Origin: Pseudomonadota bacterium
GTDB lineage: Bacteria; Pseudomonadota; Gammaproteobacteria; Acidiferrobacterales; UBA6901
Direction of reading: 5' to 3'
DNA length: 58,667 bases
NCBI GenBank assembly: GCA_021785795.1
Contig: JAJYEK010000008.1
Span: 1 to 58,667, forward strand
The position numbers and the translations under genes are program-made. Shown piece by piece: positions 24,402 to 35,031 of the stretch; position 1 is the first letter of the stretch, and every line of letters starts with the position of its first letter. The notes under the pieces are model-generated. The model was not told where the DNA came from. It saw only the letters and a program-made list of their open reading frames with translations, and made no database searches.

Positions 24402-25238
24402 TTAAAAGAGCAGACCGAATCCAACTCCGGTGTAATGGTTAAATCCGCCGAGTTGCCCGTGCAGCCGCACCCCCTCTTCCACGTCCAACTCCACCGTCGG
24501 GGTAACGAGATATTGCAGTCCGCCATCGGCATCGTAGCCTGAGCCCTGTCCCGGTCCGATGTGACTTTGCCCGAACACCTCGAGATAGTACTGCCAGTTC
24601 CAGTACGGATCCCACGTGAATGTGAGCAGCGGATTGAAGCTGGTATAGCGGGCACCTCCGGCCAGGGACGGCTCGGTCTGGCTGCTCATTCCGACCTGCA
24701 GAGAGATTCCGGTGGTGGCGCTCGGCGCGTAGGCGATGATGCCGTTCACGGCCGCACCGGTGCGTGCGCTGCCGTAGGCGGCGCTGCCCGATGACGGCGT
24801 GACCAAGCCCTCCACCGCCCCGAGCCAGTGCGCGGTATAGCCGAGTTCGTGCTTGATGCCCAGAGTGGTGGCCGACCAGCCGCTCAGCGCCCCGCTGGCC
24901 CCATACTGTCGGTTGAAATTAGGCGGCAGCAGCACAAACTCGTTGCGCCCGGGCAGACCAAAGCGCAGTTCCAGTTCCGGAAGGTTGTCGGACGAGCCGC
25001 CAGGCGCGGTGAGCGCAGAATACTGGTAACCGGCTTCCGCGACCACCCGTCCCGAGGGCACCACACAGGCGCTGTCGGAAACCGTCGGACGATCGAGCAG
25101 GGCCAGCAGCGCCGAACGACCGGCGCAAGGATCGGTCACCAACGCGGAAGTCTGTGCCAGTACCGCACGTGATCCGGCAAGCAGCAAGCCGTTCACTGCC
25201 AGGATCATCCATCGTTTTTTGTTTTTCCAACCCAGCAT
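24402..25238 (-). CDS. Outer-membrane beta-barrel protein, probable transporter
   Basis: A 278-residue protein with a signal peptide (residues 10-28, cut after VLA) and alternating amphipathic strands ending in FGLLF, a usual outer-membrane barrel terminus with aromatic last residue. It resembles the loosely defined MetA-pathway/transporter group of barrels. Two cysteines near the mature N-terminus (DPC and SAC) may form a disulfide. It is divergent from the zinc ABC importer and shares a Zur-type palindrome with it, so I infer a role in zinc passage through the outer membrane. Confidence 0.72.
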   Translation of the reverse strand: MLGWKNKKRWMILAVNGLLLAGSRAVLAQTSALVTDPCAGRSALLALLDRPTVSDSACVVPSGRVVAEAGYQYSALTAPGGSSDNLPELELRFGLPGRNEFVLLPPNFNRQYGASGALSGWSATTLGIKHELGYTAHWLGAVEGLVTPSSGSAAYGSARTGAAVNGIIAYAPSATTGISLQVGMSSQTEPSLAGGARYTSFNPLLTFTWDPYWNWQYYLEVFGQSHIGPGQGSGYDADGGLQYLVTPTVELDVEEGVRLHGQLGGFNHYTGVGFGLLF

Positions 25239-25327
25239 TGCGCACCTCGCTCAGGTCTACGGTTGTGATTGCATGATTCTGCGGAAATGGGAAACCGTCA
25301 CACGGCCGCCTACCGAGACCGCTTCTA

Positions 25328-25343
25328 CAATGTTATAACATTG
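25328..25343. promoter_or_regulatory. Zur-type palindromic operator
   Basis: CAATGTTATAACATTG is a perfect 16-base palindrome and matches the proteobacterial Zur consensus core (ATGTTATAACAT). It sits between the outer-membrane barrel gene (90 bases) and the zinc binding-protein gene (77 bases), so one regulator could repress both when zinc is plentiful. A Zur-like regulator is encoded at 30831-31283. Confidence 0.75.
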
Positions 25344-25420
25344 CATCCGCGCGGACAACCGGTGTACCATCACCACTCGGCGCAGACCGACAGCTCAAGA
25401 ACAAAGCGGAGGTGCTGAAC

Positions 25421-26302
25421 ATGCCGGCAATGAAGCGCATGCTGCTGCTCGCTGCCGCGAGCATCCTACTGATCCCGGCGCTGGCGCTCGCCGCTGGCCG
25501 GATTCATATCGTAGCCGCCGAGAACTTTTACGGCGACATCGCCCGGCAGATCGGCGGACCACAGGTCGCCGTGACAAGCATCCTGAACAATCCCAACACC
25601 GACCCGCATTTGTTCGAAGTGAGCCCATCTGTGGCACGCGCTGTCTCCGGCGCAAGCATCGTCATCTACAACGGCATCGACTACGACCCCTGGATGTCGA
25701 ACCTGCTGGCCGCCACACCCAACCCGCGGCGCCGGATCATCGACGTTGCCGCCCTGGCTGGCAAACACGCCGGCGACAACCCGCATATCTGGTACGATAC
25801 GGACATCATGCGTGCTTGCGCCAAGGAACTCACCCAGGCTCTCATCGCTGCCGACCCAGATCATCGGGTGGACTATCGGCGACGGTTCGCGCAGTTTGAG
25901 CGTTCGATGCAGCCGGTTGAGGCACGGATCGCGGCGATGCGCAAATCGCTGGCCGGAACGCCGGTTACCGCGACCGAGCCGGTGTTCGGCTACATGCTGG
26001 CAGCGCTCGGAATGGACGTGCGCAACCGGTCGTTCCAGCTGGCAATCATGAACGGCACCGAACCTGCTGCGGCCGCCATCGCCGCGCTTGAAAATGACCT
26101 CAGGTCACACCGGGTGCGGCTGCTGATTTATAATAGCCAGGTGTCCGACCCGACGGCCGACCGCATGCGCCGTCTGGCGGAGGCATCGCACATTCCGGTT
26201 GTGGCGGTGACCGAAACCGAACCACCGGGAGAGCGGTATCAGGACTGGATCATGCAGGAGCTTGCCGCAGTCGCACAGGCCCTCGGAGGTGATCAGCCGT
26301 GA
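25421..26302 (+). CDS. znuA: Zinc ABC transporter substrate-binding protein
   Basis: A 293-residue periplasmic metal-binding protein of the ZnuA/AdcA cluster A-1 family. Signal peptide residues 5-25. Likely ligands H63 (NTDPHLFE) and H122 (GDNPHIWYD) are present; at the third His position the sequence is TATEPVFGYM, so a glutamate probably replaces it, as in a subset of the family. There is no His-rich loop. GGAGG eight bases upstream supports the ATG at 25421. Its stop overlaps the ATPase GTG start. Zinc rather than manganese is inferred from the Zur box. Gene name by similarity only. Confidence 0.87.
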   Translation: MPAMKRMLLLAAASILLIPALALAAGRIHIVAAENFYGDIARQIGGPQVAVTSILNNPNTDPHLFEVSPSVARAVSGASIVIYNGIDYDPWMSNLLAATPNPRRRIIDVAALAGKHAGDNPHIWYDTDIMRACAKELTQALIAADPDHRVDYRRRFAQFERSMQPVEARIAAMRKSLAGTPVTATEPVFGYMLAALGMDVRNRSFQLAIMNGTEPAAAAIAALENDLRSHRVRLLIYNSQVSDPTADRMRRLAEASHIPVVAVTETEPPGERYQDWIMQELAAVAQALGGDQP

Positions 26303-27141
26303 ACGCTGTCGAGTTGCGCGACCTCTCCCTCGTCCTAGGCGGTCGCGTGGTCCTGTCCGACATCAACCTTGATATCGCAACGGGTGAATTCGTCGGAGTG
26401 CTCGGGCCAAACGGGTCGGGCAAAACCACGCTGATGCGCGCCATCCTCGGACTCGTGCCTCCGCGCCGCGGCACCGTTACGGTCCTGGGAAGGCCTGCAA
26501 CGCGCGGCAATCCGGCCATCGGGTATATGCCCCAAATCCGCCACCTGCTTCCCGGCATACGCCTGAGCGGCCGTGAATTCGTTACCAGCGCGGTAAACGG
26601 CCATCGCCTCGGCCTGCCGAGCGCGGACCGGAACGCCCGCGCGGAAGTGGGGCACGTGCTGCAGCTCGTTGGCGCACGTAATCTCGCCGACCGGCCGCTG
26701 TCCGAACTGTCAGGCGGCGAGCGGCAGCGCCTGCTGCTGGCACAGGCACTGCTCGGCAGACCCCAGCTGCTGCTGCTGGATGAACCGCTGATCAGCCTCG
26801 ACCCGCATCGCCAGCAGGAGGTTGTTGACCTGGTGAAATCGCTGCGGGCGGATCTCGGGATCACCGTGCTGTTCAGCGCCCACGACGTGAACGCGCTGCT
26901 CGGTGCAATCGACCGGGTTCTGTATCTCGGCAGCGGCCAGGCGGCGCTCGGAACGGTCGATGAGGTCATAACCGGACCGGTGCTGTCACGTCTGTACGGA
27001 TCGCCGATCGAAGTGGTACGCGTGCAGGAGCGCATTTTCGTGATGTCCGGAAGCTGCTGCGCGGAGGCCGAGGAACATCGCCACGACATTCATGCACCGT
27101 CAATGAATGATCCACGCCAGAGGCATTCCGGCCATGCTTGA
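26299..27141 (+). CDS. znuC: Zinc ABC transporter ATP-binding protein
   Basis: A 280-residue cytoplasmic ATPase. Walker A is GPNGSGKTT near residue 36, signature LSGGERQR near 137, Walker B LLLLDEP near 157, and the switch His is in FSAHDVN. Start is a GTG that overlaps the binding-protein stop (GTGA). The C-terminal 25 residues are Cys/His-rich (SGSCCAEAEEHRHDIH), a possible metal-sensing tail. Energises import of the metal handed over by the binding protein. Confidence 0.92.
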   Translation: MNAVELRDLSLVLGGRVVLSDINLDIATGEFVGVLGPNGSGKTTLMRAILGLVPPRRGTVTVLGRPATRGNPAIGYMPQIRHLLPGIRLSGREFVTSAVNGHRLGLPSADRNARAEVGHVLQLVGARNLADRPLSELSGGERQRLLLAQALLGRPQLLLLDEPLISLDPHRQQEVVDLVKSLRADLGITVLFSAHDVNALLGAIDRVLYLGSGQAALGTVDEVITGPVLSRLYGSPIEVVRVQERIFVMSGSCCAEAEEHRHDIHAPSMNDPRQRHSGHA

Positions 27142-27955
27142 GATGCTGCGCTATGACTTCATGCGCAATGCCTTCGCCGCGGCTGCGGTGGTGGCTGTCG
27201 TTGGCGGGGTGGTCGGTTACTTCCTGGTTTTGCGCGGCCAGACATTCGCCGGCCATGCACTGGCCCATGTCGGATTTACCGGAGCCACCGGCGCCGTACT
27301 GGCGGGCATAGCGCCGATCTGGGGCCTAGTACTGGCAACGGTCGCCAGCGGAATAGGCATGGGGTTCATGGGTGAGGACTTGGCGCAGCGCGATGTCGCC
27401 ATTGGCCTGGTGCTCGCACTGGCGCTCGGCCTCGGCCTGCTTTTTCTGCACTTCTTTACGGCATCGGCGACCCAGGCGACAACCCTGTTGTTCGGCAATG
27501 TGCTCGCGGTCGGCATGCACACGGTCTGGGTGCTCCTCGCCCTGGGTTCGGCCAGCCTTATTACCCTGGCCATCGTGTCCCGGCCGCTGCTGTTCGCCAG
27601 CGTGCATCCGGAGCTGGCAGAGGCCAAGGGCGTGTCGCTGCGTCTCTATTCAGTCCTGTTTTTGGCAATTGTGGCGCTGGCCACGGCGGAATGCGCGCAG
27701 ATCGTCGGAGTCCTGCTGGTTTTTGCGCTCATGGTAGGTCCGGCGGCAGCGGCCCAGCGCCTCACCAGTTCCGTGGCGACGGGCGTGCTGTTCTCCGCCC
27801 TGCTGGCTCTTGTCGAAGCATGGGCCGGCATCGCTCTCGCCTACTACAGCGACTGGCCCAGCAGCTTCTGGATCACCGCCCTGAGCGTGGCCGTCTACCT
27901 GCTCGCGTCATTGCGGCGGCCGTCGGGCGGGCCGCTGGCCGCGTCCTCGAAATAG
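27134..27955 (+). CDS. znuB: Zinc ABC transporter permease
   Basis: A 273-residue membrane protein with seven or eight helices, of the ABC-3 family. Family marks: QTFAGHALAHVGFTGATGAVL near residue 37 and ECAQIVGVLLVFALMVGPAAAAQ near 190, the ATPase coupling region. It overlaps the ATPase gene by eight bases. Forms the membrane channel of the zinc importer. Confidence 0.92.
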   Translation: MLEMLRYDFMRNAFAAAAVVAVVGGVVGYFLVLRGQTFAGHALAHVGFTGATGAVLAGIAPIWGLVLATVASGIGMGFMGEDLAQRDVAIGLVLALALGLGLLFLHFFTASATQATTLLFGNVLAVGMHTVWVLLALGSASLITLAIVSRPLLFASVHPELAEAKGVSLRLYSVLFLAIVALATAECAQIVGVLLVFALMVGPAAAAQRLTSSVATGVLFSALLALVEAWAGIALAYYSDWPSSFWITALSVAVYLLASLRRPSGGPLAASSK

Positions 27956-28145
27956 CAATGGTGCGCGCCTGCAATCGTCCCGTGACACCGCAAGGCTTCA
28001 TCTCGCGCCGGCATCGGCGCACCCGGCAACAGGGATGTCACGAAAGCCCGGAAAAGGTGTAGGCTAACGCCTCCCTGATCCAGCGGCCAGACCCAGCACT
28101 GCACCACCCGAAACCCCATTTCAGCGGTCACCACCGGAGGCCTGG

Positions 28146-28367
28146 ATGGAATCCGTCGTTTTCGAATCGATATTGACCTGTCCGCACTGCGGATTCACCT
28201 GGCAGCGGACCATGCCGATGGACGCCTGCCAGTTCTACGATCCCTGTCCGTCCTGTGGCGTGCTGCTGCGCCCCAAGCCGGGCGACTGTTGCGTATTCTG
28301 CTCCTACGGGTCGGTCCCGTGCCCACCGATTCAGCTCCAGAGGATCTTCTCCGGGCCGGTCACATGA
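28146..28367 (+). CDS. Small Cys-rich GDCCVFCSYG protein (73 aa)
   Basis: A 73-residue protein with eleven residues of clustered cysteine-containing motifs: a zinc-ribbon-like pair CPHC (12-15) and CPSC (34-37), then the block GDCCVFCSYGSVPCPPIQ (47-64). I recall this last block from short hypothetical proteins found in mercury or heavy-metal regions, but know no function. It lies 190 bases after the zinc permease gene on the same strand, with GGAGGCCTGG upstream. Likely a metal-binding or metal-sensing small protein. Confidence 0.75.
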   Translation: MESVVFESILTCPHCGFTWQRTMPMDACQFYDPCPSCGVLLRPKPGDCCVFCSYGSVPCPPIQLQRIFSGPVT

Positions 28368-28384
28368 CTTCGGTGGACGGCCTG

Positions 28385-29098
28385 CTATCGAGAAAGTGCG
28401 CCAAAGTGCGCACGATTCTTTTCCTGCCCCGAACCGCCTTGCTGACCGAACTCGTGTCTGACAGGCGTGGCTTTGCCGGCTGCATCTGGAACCACTCCAG
28501 ATGCAGCGCCGCCGTTACCGGACGGACTCGCCACCGGTACGGCCGTTGCGGTGGCCAGCCGTTTCAGGTTCAGCGCCGTCGCGGTCGTGGTGTGTGCCGC
28601 ACTGCGCACACGTCCACTGCCGGTCCTTAAGCGTCAGCGCTTCGTTTTTCCAGTCACAGACCGCGCACAGGCGGCTGCCCGGGTACCAACGGTCGGCAAT
28701 AACCAACCGGGTACCGTAGCGCTTGGTCTTGTAGTCGATCTGCGAGCGAAACTTCCCAGAGCCCACGTCACTGATGGGGCGGGCGAGCTTGTCGTTCGGC
28801 AGCATCTCCCTGACGTGCAAATCCTCAATCACCACCGCTTGGTTTTCGCGACAGATTCTTGTGGTGAGCTTATGAGTCAATCTGCTCGGACATGGGCAAC
28901 GCGGGCGTGCGGCCTTGCCAATGTCGCAGCAGAATTTTTGCGATTGCTTGAAACCGGCAGCCTCGTGCCTTTGGGCAATCTCGCGTTCGGTGCAAATCCA
29001 GCATGCATTTTCGCCGCTTCCACCTTGCGACTCAAGCGCCGCCCGCGAATCTTCAGTCGGCGCAGCGCGGCCTTGTTGCCAAGATCAACGCCGGTCAC
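28385..29098 (-). pseudogene. tnpB: TnpB (IS605 OrfB) C-terminal remnant, multiply broken
   Basis: Decayed RNA-guided nuclease gene. It begins in mid-gene at GVDLG, the RuvC start, with an internal loss just after it, then LRRLKIRGRRLSRKVEAAKM. At about 28880 a one-base loss shifts the frame (HVRAD, then LTHKLTTRICRENQAVVIED). The zinc finger CAVC/CAQC follows, and near 28580 a second shift leads into ALNLKRLATATAVPVAS in the frame ending at 28385. The N-terminal third is missing; a fragment holding exactly that part lies at 3683-4039. Not functional. Confidence 0.85.
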
Positions 29099-29127
29099 AC
29101 CCTGCGCCGTTCGGGGCCGGTCACGCC

Positions 29128-30201
29128 TTATCGCTCCTCTTCCCGCCTGAGCAGCACCCGCATGCGTTCGATCCCCCAGCGATAGCCGGAGAGTTTGCCG
29201 TCACTGCGCACCACACGATGGCAGGGAATAGCTACCGCGAGCATGTTGGCGGCACATGCGCGGGCAACCGCGCGCACCGATGTCGGACGACCGATACGGA
29301 CCGCAATCTGCGAATAGCTCGCCGTGGATCCCGCCGGAATTTCCCGAAGCGCCTGCCAGACCCGCAGCTGAAACGCCGTCCCGCGCAAGTCGAGCGGCAG
29401 ATCGAGGCCCACCTTGGGCATCTCGACAAAGCCGACCACCTTTGCGACCCATTGCTCGAAGCCGGAATCGCCGCCGATTAAATGGGCTTTCGGGAAGCGA
29501 TCCTGGAGGTCGCGGACCAGGGCTGCGGGATCGTCGCCCATGAGGATGGCGCAGACGCCGCGTTCGCTGGCTGCCACGAGTATCGCGCCGAGAGAACACT
29601 GGCCCACGGCGAAGCGAATCACGGTACCGGCGCCCCCGGCGCGGAACTTCTTCGGCGTCATGCCCAGCAGGCGGTCTGATTCCTGGTAGAAGCGACCGCT
29701 GGAACTGTAACCCGCCCCATAGATCGCTTCGGTCACCGTTCTGCCGCGAGCCAGTTCTTCACGGATCCGGCTTCCCCGCTGGGCGGCGGCATAGGCCCTC
29801 GGCGTCACTCCGGTGACCGATTTGAAGACACGATGCAGGTGATAGGTGCTCATCCGGGCGCTCTGCGCCAGTGCAGCGAGGCTCGGCGGCGTCGCGGCGG
29901 ATGCAATCTGCCGGCAGACCCCCGCCACCAGCTCGGCTTGTCGCTCGGCAAGCGACGGCTGGCCCGGCCGGCAGCGCTTGCAGGGCCGAAACCCCGCCCG
30001 CTCAGCCTCTTCGGCCGTCCGGAAAAAGCGGACATTCTCGGGTCGTGGTGTGCGCGAACCGCAAGACGGCCGACAGTAAACGCCTGTCGTCACCACCGCA
30101 TAGTAAAACTGGCCGTCCGTCCCCCGATCGCGCGCCACGACCGAGGTCCAGCGCCGATCCCGCACTGCGGCCTCGGCAAGATTCCCGGCTTTTCTGGACA
30201 T
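29128..30201 (-). CDS. ada: Ada-type regulator / O6-methylguanine-DNA methyltransferase
   Basis: A 357-residue bifunctional protein. The N-terminal Ada domain holds four zinc cysteines (VYCRPSC and FRPCKRC), the first of which takes methyl groups from phosphotriesters. An AraC-type helix-turn-helix follows (about 105-180, YHLHRVFKSVTGVTPRAYAAA), and the C-terminal domain has the methyl-acceptor AIPCHRVV near residue 320. It repairs alkylated DNA and activates its own gene. Start at 30201 leaves the usual short leader before DRRWTSVVARD. It is intact although directly beside an IS remnant. Confidence 0.95.
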   Translation of the reverse strand: MSRKAGNLAEAAVRDRRWTSVVARDRGTDGQFYYAVVTTGVYCRPSCGSRTPRPENVRFFRTAEEAERAGFRPCKRCRPGQPSLAERQAELVAGVCRQIASAATPPSLAALAQSARMSTYHLHRVFKSVTGVTPRAYAAAQRGSRIREELARGRTVTEAIYGAGYSSSGRFYQESDRLLGMTPKKFRAGGAGTVIRFAVGQCSLGAILVAASERGVCAILMGDDPAALVRDLQDRFPKAHLIGGDSGFEQWVAKVVGFVEMPKVGLDLPLDLRGTAFQLRVWQALREIPAGSTASYSQIAVRIGRPTSVRAVARACAANMLAVAIPCHRVVRSDGKLSGYRWGIERMRVLLRREEER

Positions 30202-30830
30202 ATCCACGCCCCTTGTCTGGAGGTTCGATATCCGCACTCTAAGGCGACAGACCGCGTCCGAACACTCCGGATCTTGCTGTTGTCTGAAAAACAATCAAAG
30301 CGCCGGCGCACACGATGATGTCCCACCGGCGATTTGGTTCTTCATGGCGCCGCCGGAAGACATGCCGCGCGACCATACCCGACTGCGCTGCGGAAGAGCG
30401 TGCCGGCCGGATCGGTGTTGCCGGCTGCAACCTGGGCCATGGAGCGGAACGTCTCCTTGCTCGTAACGGTGAGATTGTCGCTGCCATTGCCCTGAAGCAC
30501 TGCCGGCACATCGGCAGCCAGGCCTATGGCCCCACCGCCGATCAGGCAGGCCGCCGGCCTGCTGCTGCCCCAGACCGAGACGACAGGCAATAGGAAGCCG
30601 TCCCGCCATACCTTTGCTGGCTGCGTACCGAGCGGTTCGTGATCTCCATGCCACTTTCCAGGTTCGTTCCAGCACGGAATCGTAGAATGAGAATGCGTGG
30701 GTTTCTCGTGTCCAGTAAAGCCGGGAAATTCCCAGGGTCCGGCCACCGGTTGCCGTACCGGCCGATCGAATGCGGTCACGACATAAAAACTCGGCCGACC
30801 CGGCCCGAAATTACCGGGCGCAAGCGCGTT
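30202..30830. other. 629-base gap, no gene recognised
   Basis: Between ada and the zur-like gene. Several overlapping minus frames exist, the longest at 30342-30779, but frames shift without any continuous family likeness and codon choice does not favour one. It may be a decayed gene. No RNA or repeat seen. Confidence 0.4.
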
Positions 30831-31283
30831 TCAGGTACGACAGGCAGCGCAGACGCCTTCGATCTCGACGACGGTGCTGCGCGGACGGAAACCTTCCCGC
30901 TCGGCGGCATGTTCCAGCGCGCTGGCCGCCGCCCGGCTCTCGATTTCCGACACCACCCCGCACTGGGAGCAGATCAGAAACTGGGCCGGATGCAGATGTC
31001 CGGCCTCCACGCAAGGAACGAACGCATTAAGACGCTCGATCCTGTGGACCAGACGCTGCTCGATCAGAAAGTCGAGCGCCCGGTAAATCGTCGGCGGTGC
31101 TGCGCCCTTGTGAGTCCGTTTGAGCCGGTCGAGCAACTGGTAGGCGGTCATGGGGCCACCGGCCTCGAGAATCAGGCCGAGGACATGCCGGCGCAGCTCG
31201 GTCAGCTGCGCGCCATGCTGAGCGCACATTTCGGCCGCTCGGACGAGCTGGGCGTTCGTACGACGGCGGGCTCTTGAGATCAT
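30831..31283 (-). CDS. zur: Fur-family regulator, probable Zur
   Basis: A 150-residue metal-dependent repressor. The winged-helix part has RRHVLGLILEAGGPMTAYQLLDRL and PPTIYRALDFLIEQRLVHRIE. Zinc sites: FVPC and HLHPAQFLIC-SQC-G in the dimer region, and a C-terminal CAAC pair. The early HGAQLTELRR and shortened acidic region resemble Zur rather than Fur. Probable targets are its own promoter box at 31306-31327 and the zinc importer box at 25328-25343. It takes the place after purA where nsrR often sits in enteric relatives. Confidence 0.85.
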   Translation of the reverse strand: MISRARRRTNAQLVRAAEMCAQHGAQLTELRRHVLGLILEAGGPMTAYQLLDRLKRTHKGAAPPTIYRALDFLIEQRLVHRIERLNAFVPCVEAGHLHPAQFLICSQCGVVSEIESRAAASALEHAAEREGFRPRSTVVEIEGVCAACRT

Positions 31284-31305
31284 CTCGGACCTCCGTACTC
31301 GAACC

Positions 31306-31327
31306 TATGATGAAATATTATATCATA
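31306..31327 (-). promoter_or_regulatory. Zur-type box of the zur gene
   Basis: A 22-base AT-rich imperfect palindrome beginning TATGATG and ending TATCATA, with 9 of 11 paired positions symmetric. It lies 23 bases before the zur-like start codon, where a bound repressor would block the promoter. It resembles, but is less perfect than, the box at 25328. Confidence 0.55.
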
Positions 31328-31368
31328 ATGGGGTAAAACAACCGTACGGCGGCCGGAGCCACGCGGTA

Positions 31369-33878
<2,510 letters not shown>

Positions 33879-33914
33879 GGTCGATTCGCCCGGGATTAGG
33901 GATCAAGTCGCGGA

Positions 33915-34112
33915 TCAGCGGTTTATGACATAGAGCAGCACGAGCCCGAGCAGCATGCTGGTAATTCCAATGAATCGCAACTGCTGGTCCCCCATGCTGT
34001 CGGCAAGCCGCAGGATCCTGCGCAAGCGGTCAGGGCTGAGAAACGGCAGTATGCCCTCCAGCACCAGCAGCAGGGCGAACGCTGCGCCCAGGTCATGCCA
34101 TCTTATCATCAT
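33915..34112 (-). CDS. DUF2065 (YjeT-like) small membrane protein
   Basis: A 65-residue protein with two membrane helices (about 8-25 and 45-63) around a short charged loop, LSPDRLRRILRLADS. This small family typically sits between hflC and purA, as here. Function unknown. A second ATG immediately follows the first, so the start may be three bases later. Confidence 0.87.
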   Translation of the reverse strand: MMIRWHDLGAAFALLLVLEGILPFLSPDRLRRILRLADSMGDQQLRFIGITSMLLGLVLLYVINR

Positions 34113-34158
34113 GCCCGCCGCAGGTTCCGTCCGCGGCCGATGGAATATGCAGTCTGGT

Positions 34159-35028
34159 TCACTGCTGCGGGTTTTTCAGATACTTGAAGAACGTCGCGCT
34201 CGGGTCGACGACCATGACGTCATGCTTGGAGCTGAAGCTCTTGCGATACGCATTCATGCTTCCGTAGAACGCGTAGAACCGCGGATTCACGCGGTATGCG
34301 CGCGCATAGATTTCCGCCGCCCTGGCGTCACCCTCGCCCCGTATGCGCTGGGCCTGACGGTAGGCGTCGGCCAGGATGATCTCGCGCTGGCGATCGGCGG
34401 CGGCCCGGATCTTTTCGGCTGCCTCGGCGCCGTCGGCCCGCAGCGCCTTGGCGATGCGGGTACGCTCGGCGCGCATCCTCTGGTATACGGACTCGCTCAC
34501 CTGCTTGGGCAGGTCGATGCGGTCTATGCGCACATCGATCACCTGAATGCCGTACTCGGCAGCTCGCCGGTTGGTGTCGGCCGTGATCGAGCGCATGATC
34601 TTGCTGCGATCGCCGGCGATCACTTCCTGCACGGTGCGCTTACCGAACTCGTTGCGCAGGCCGGAGTTCACCACCTGGGCCAGGCGCTCGCGAGCCTGCA
34701 GCGCGTTGCCGCCGACTGCGACATAGAACTTCAGCAGGTTGGAAATGCGCCATTTGACATAGGAGTCGACGACAACACTTTTCTTTTCGATGGTCAGGAA
34801 CGTCTCCGGCTCGGTATCGAGCGTCTGAACCCGCCCGTCGAAGTATTGGACCGTCTCCACGAACGGCGTCTTGAAGTGCAGACCCGGCTGGTCGTTGTAG
34901 CTGATTACCTGGCCGAAGCGGGTGACGACGGCCTTCTGGCCTTCGCTCACCGTGTAGACCGCTCCGTTCGCGACAATGAACAACAGCACGATGACCGCAA
35001 CCAGCGAGAGCACCTTGTTATGGCTCAT
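34159..35028 (-). CDS. hflC: HflC, SPFH-domain membrane protein
   Basis: A 289-residue inner-membrane protein with one N-terminal helix (residues 6-26) and a large periplasmic SPFH domain. Family blocks: EGQKAVVTRFGQVI, DSYVKWRISNLLKFYVAVGG, and a coiled coil rich in Ala/Glu/Arg near 195-240. It pairs with HflK to form the cage that controls FtsH proteolysis. Starts three bases after the hflK stop. Confidence 0.95.
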   Translation of the reverse strand: MSHNKVLSLVAVIVLLFIVANGAVYTVSEGQKAVVTRFGQVISYNDQPGLHFKTPFVETVQYFDGRVQTLDTEPETFLTIEKKSVVVDSYVKWRISNLLKFYVAVGGNALQARERLAQVVNSGLRNEFGKRTVQEVIAGDRSKIMRSITADTNRRAAEYGIQVIDVRIDRIDLPKQVSESVYQRMRAERTRIAKALRADGAEAAEKIRAAADRQREIILADAYRQAQRIRGEGDARAAEIYARAYRVNPRFYAFYGSMNAYRKSFSSKHDVMVVDPSATFFKYLKNPQQ

Positions 35029-35031
35029 GGG

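Noticed and set aside
30342..30779. 145-codon minus frame between ada and zur
   Set aside because: Contains hints of a protein-like stretch but no continuous family similarity; left as an unexplained gap.
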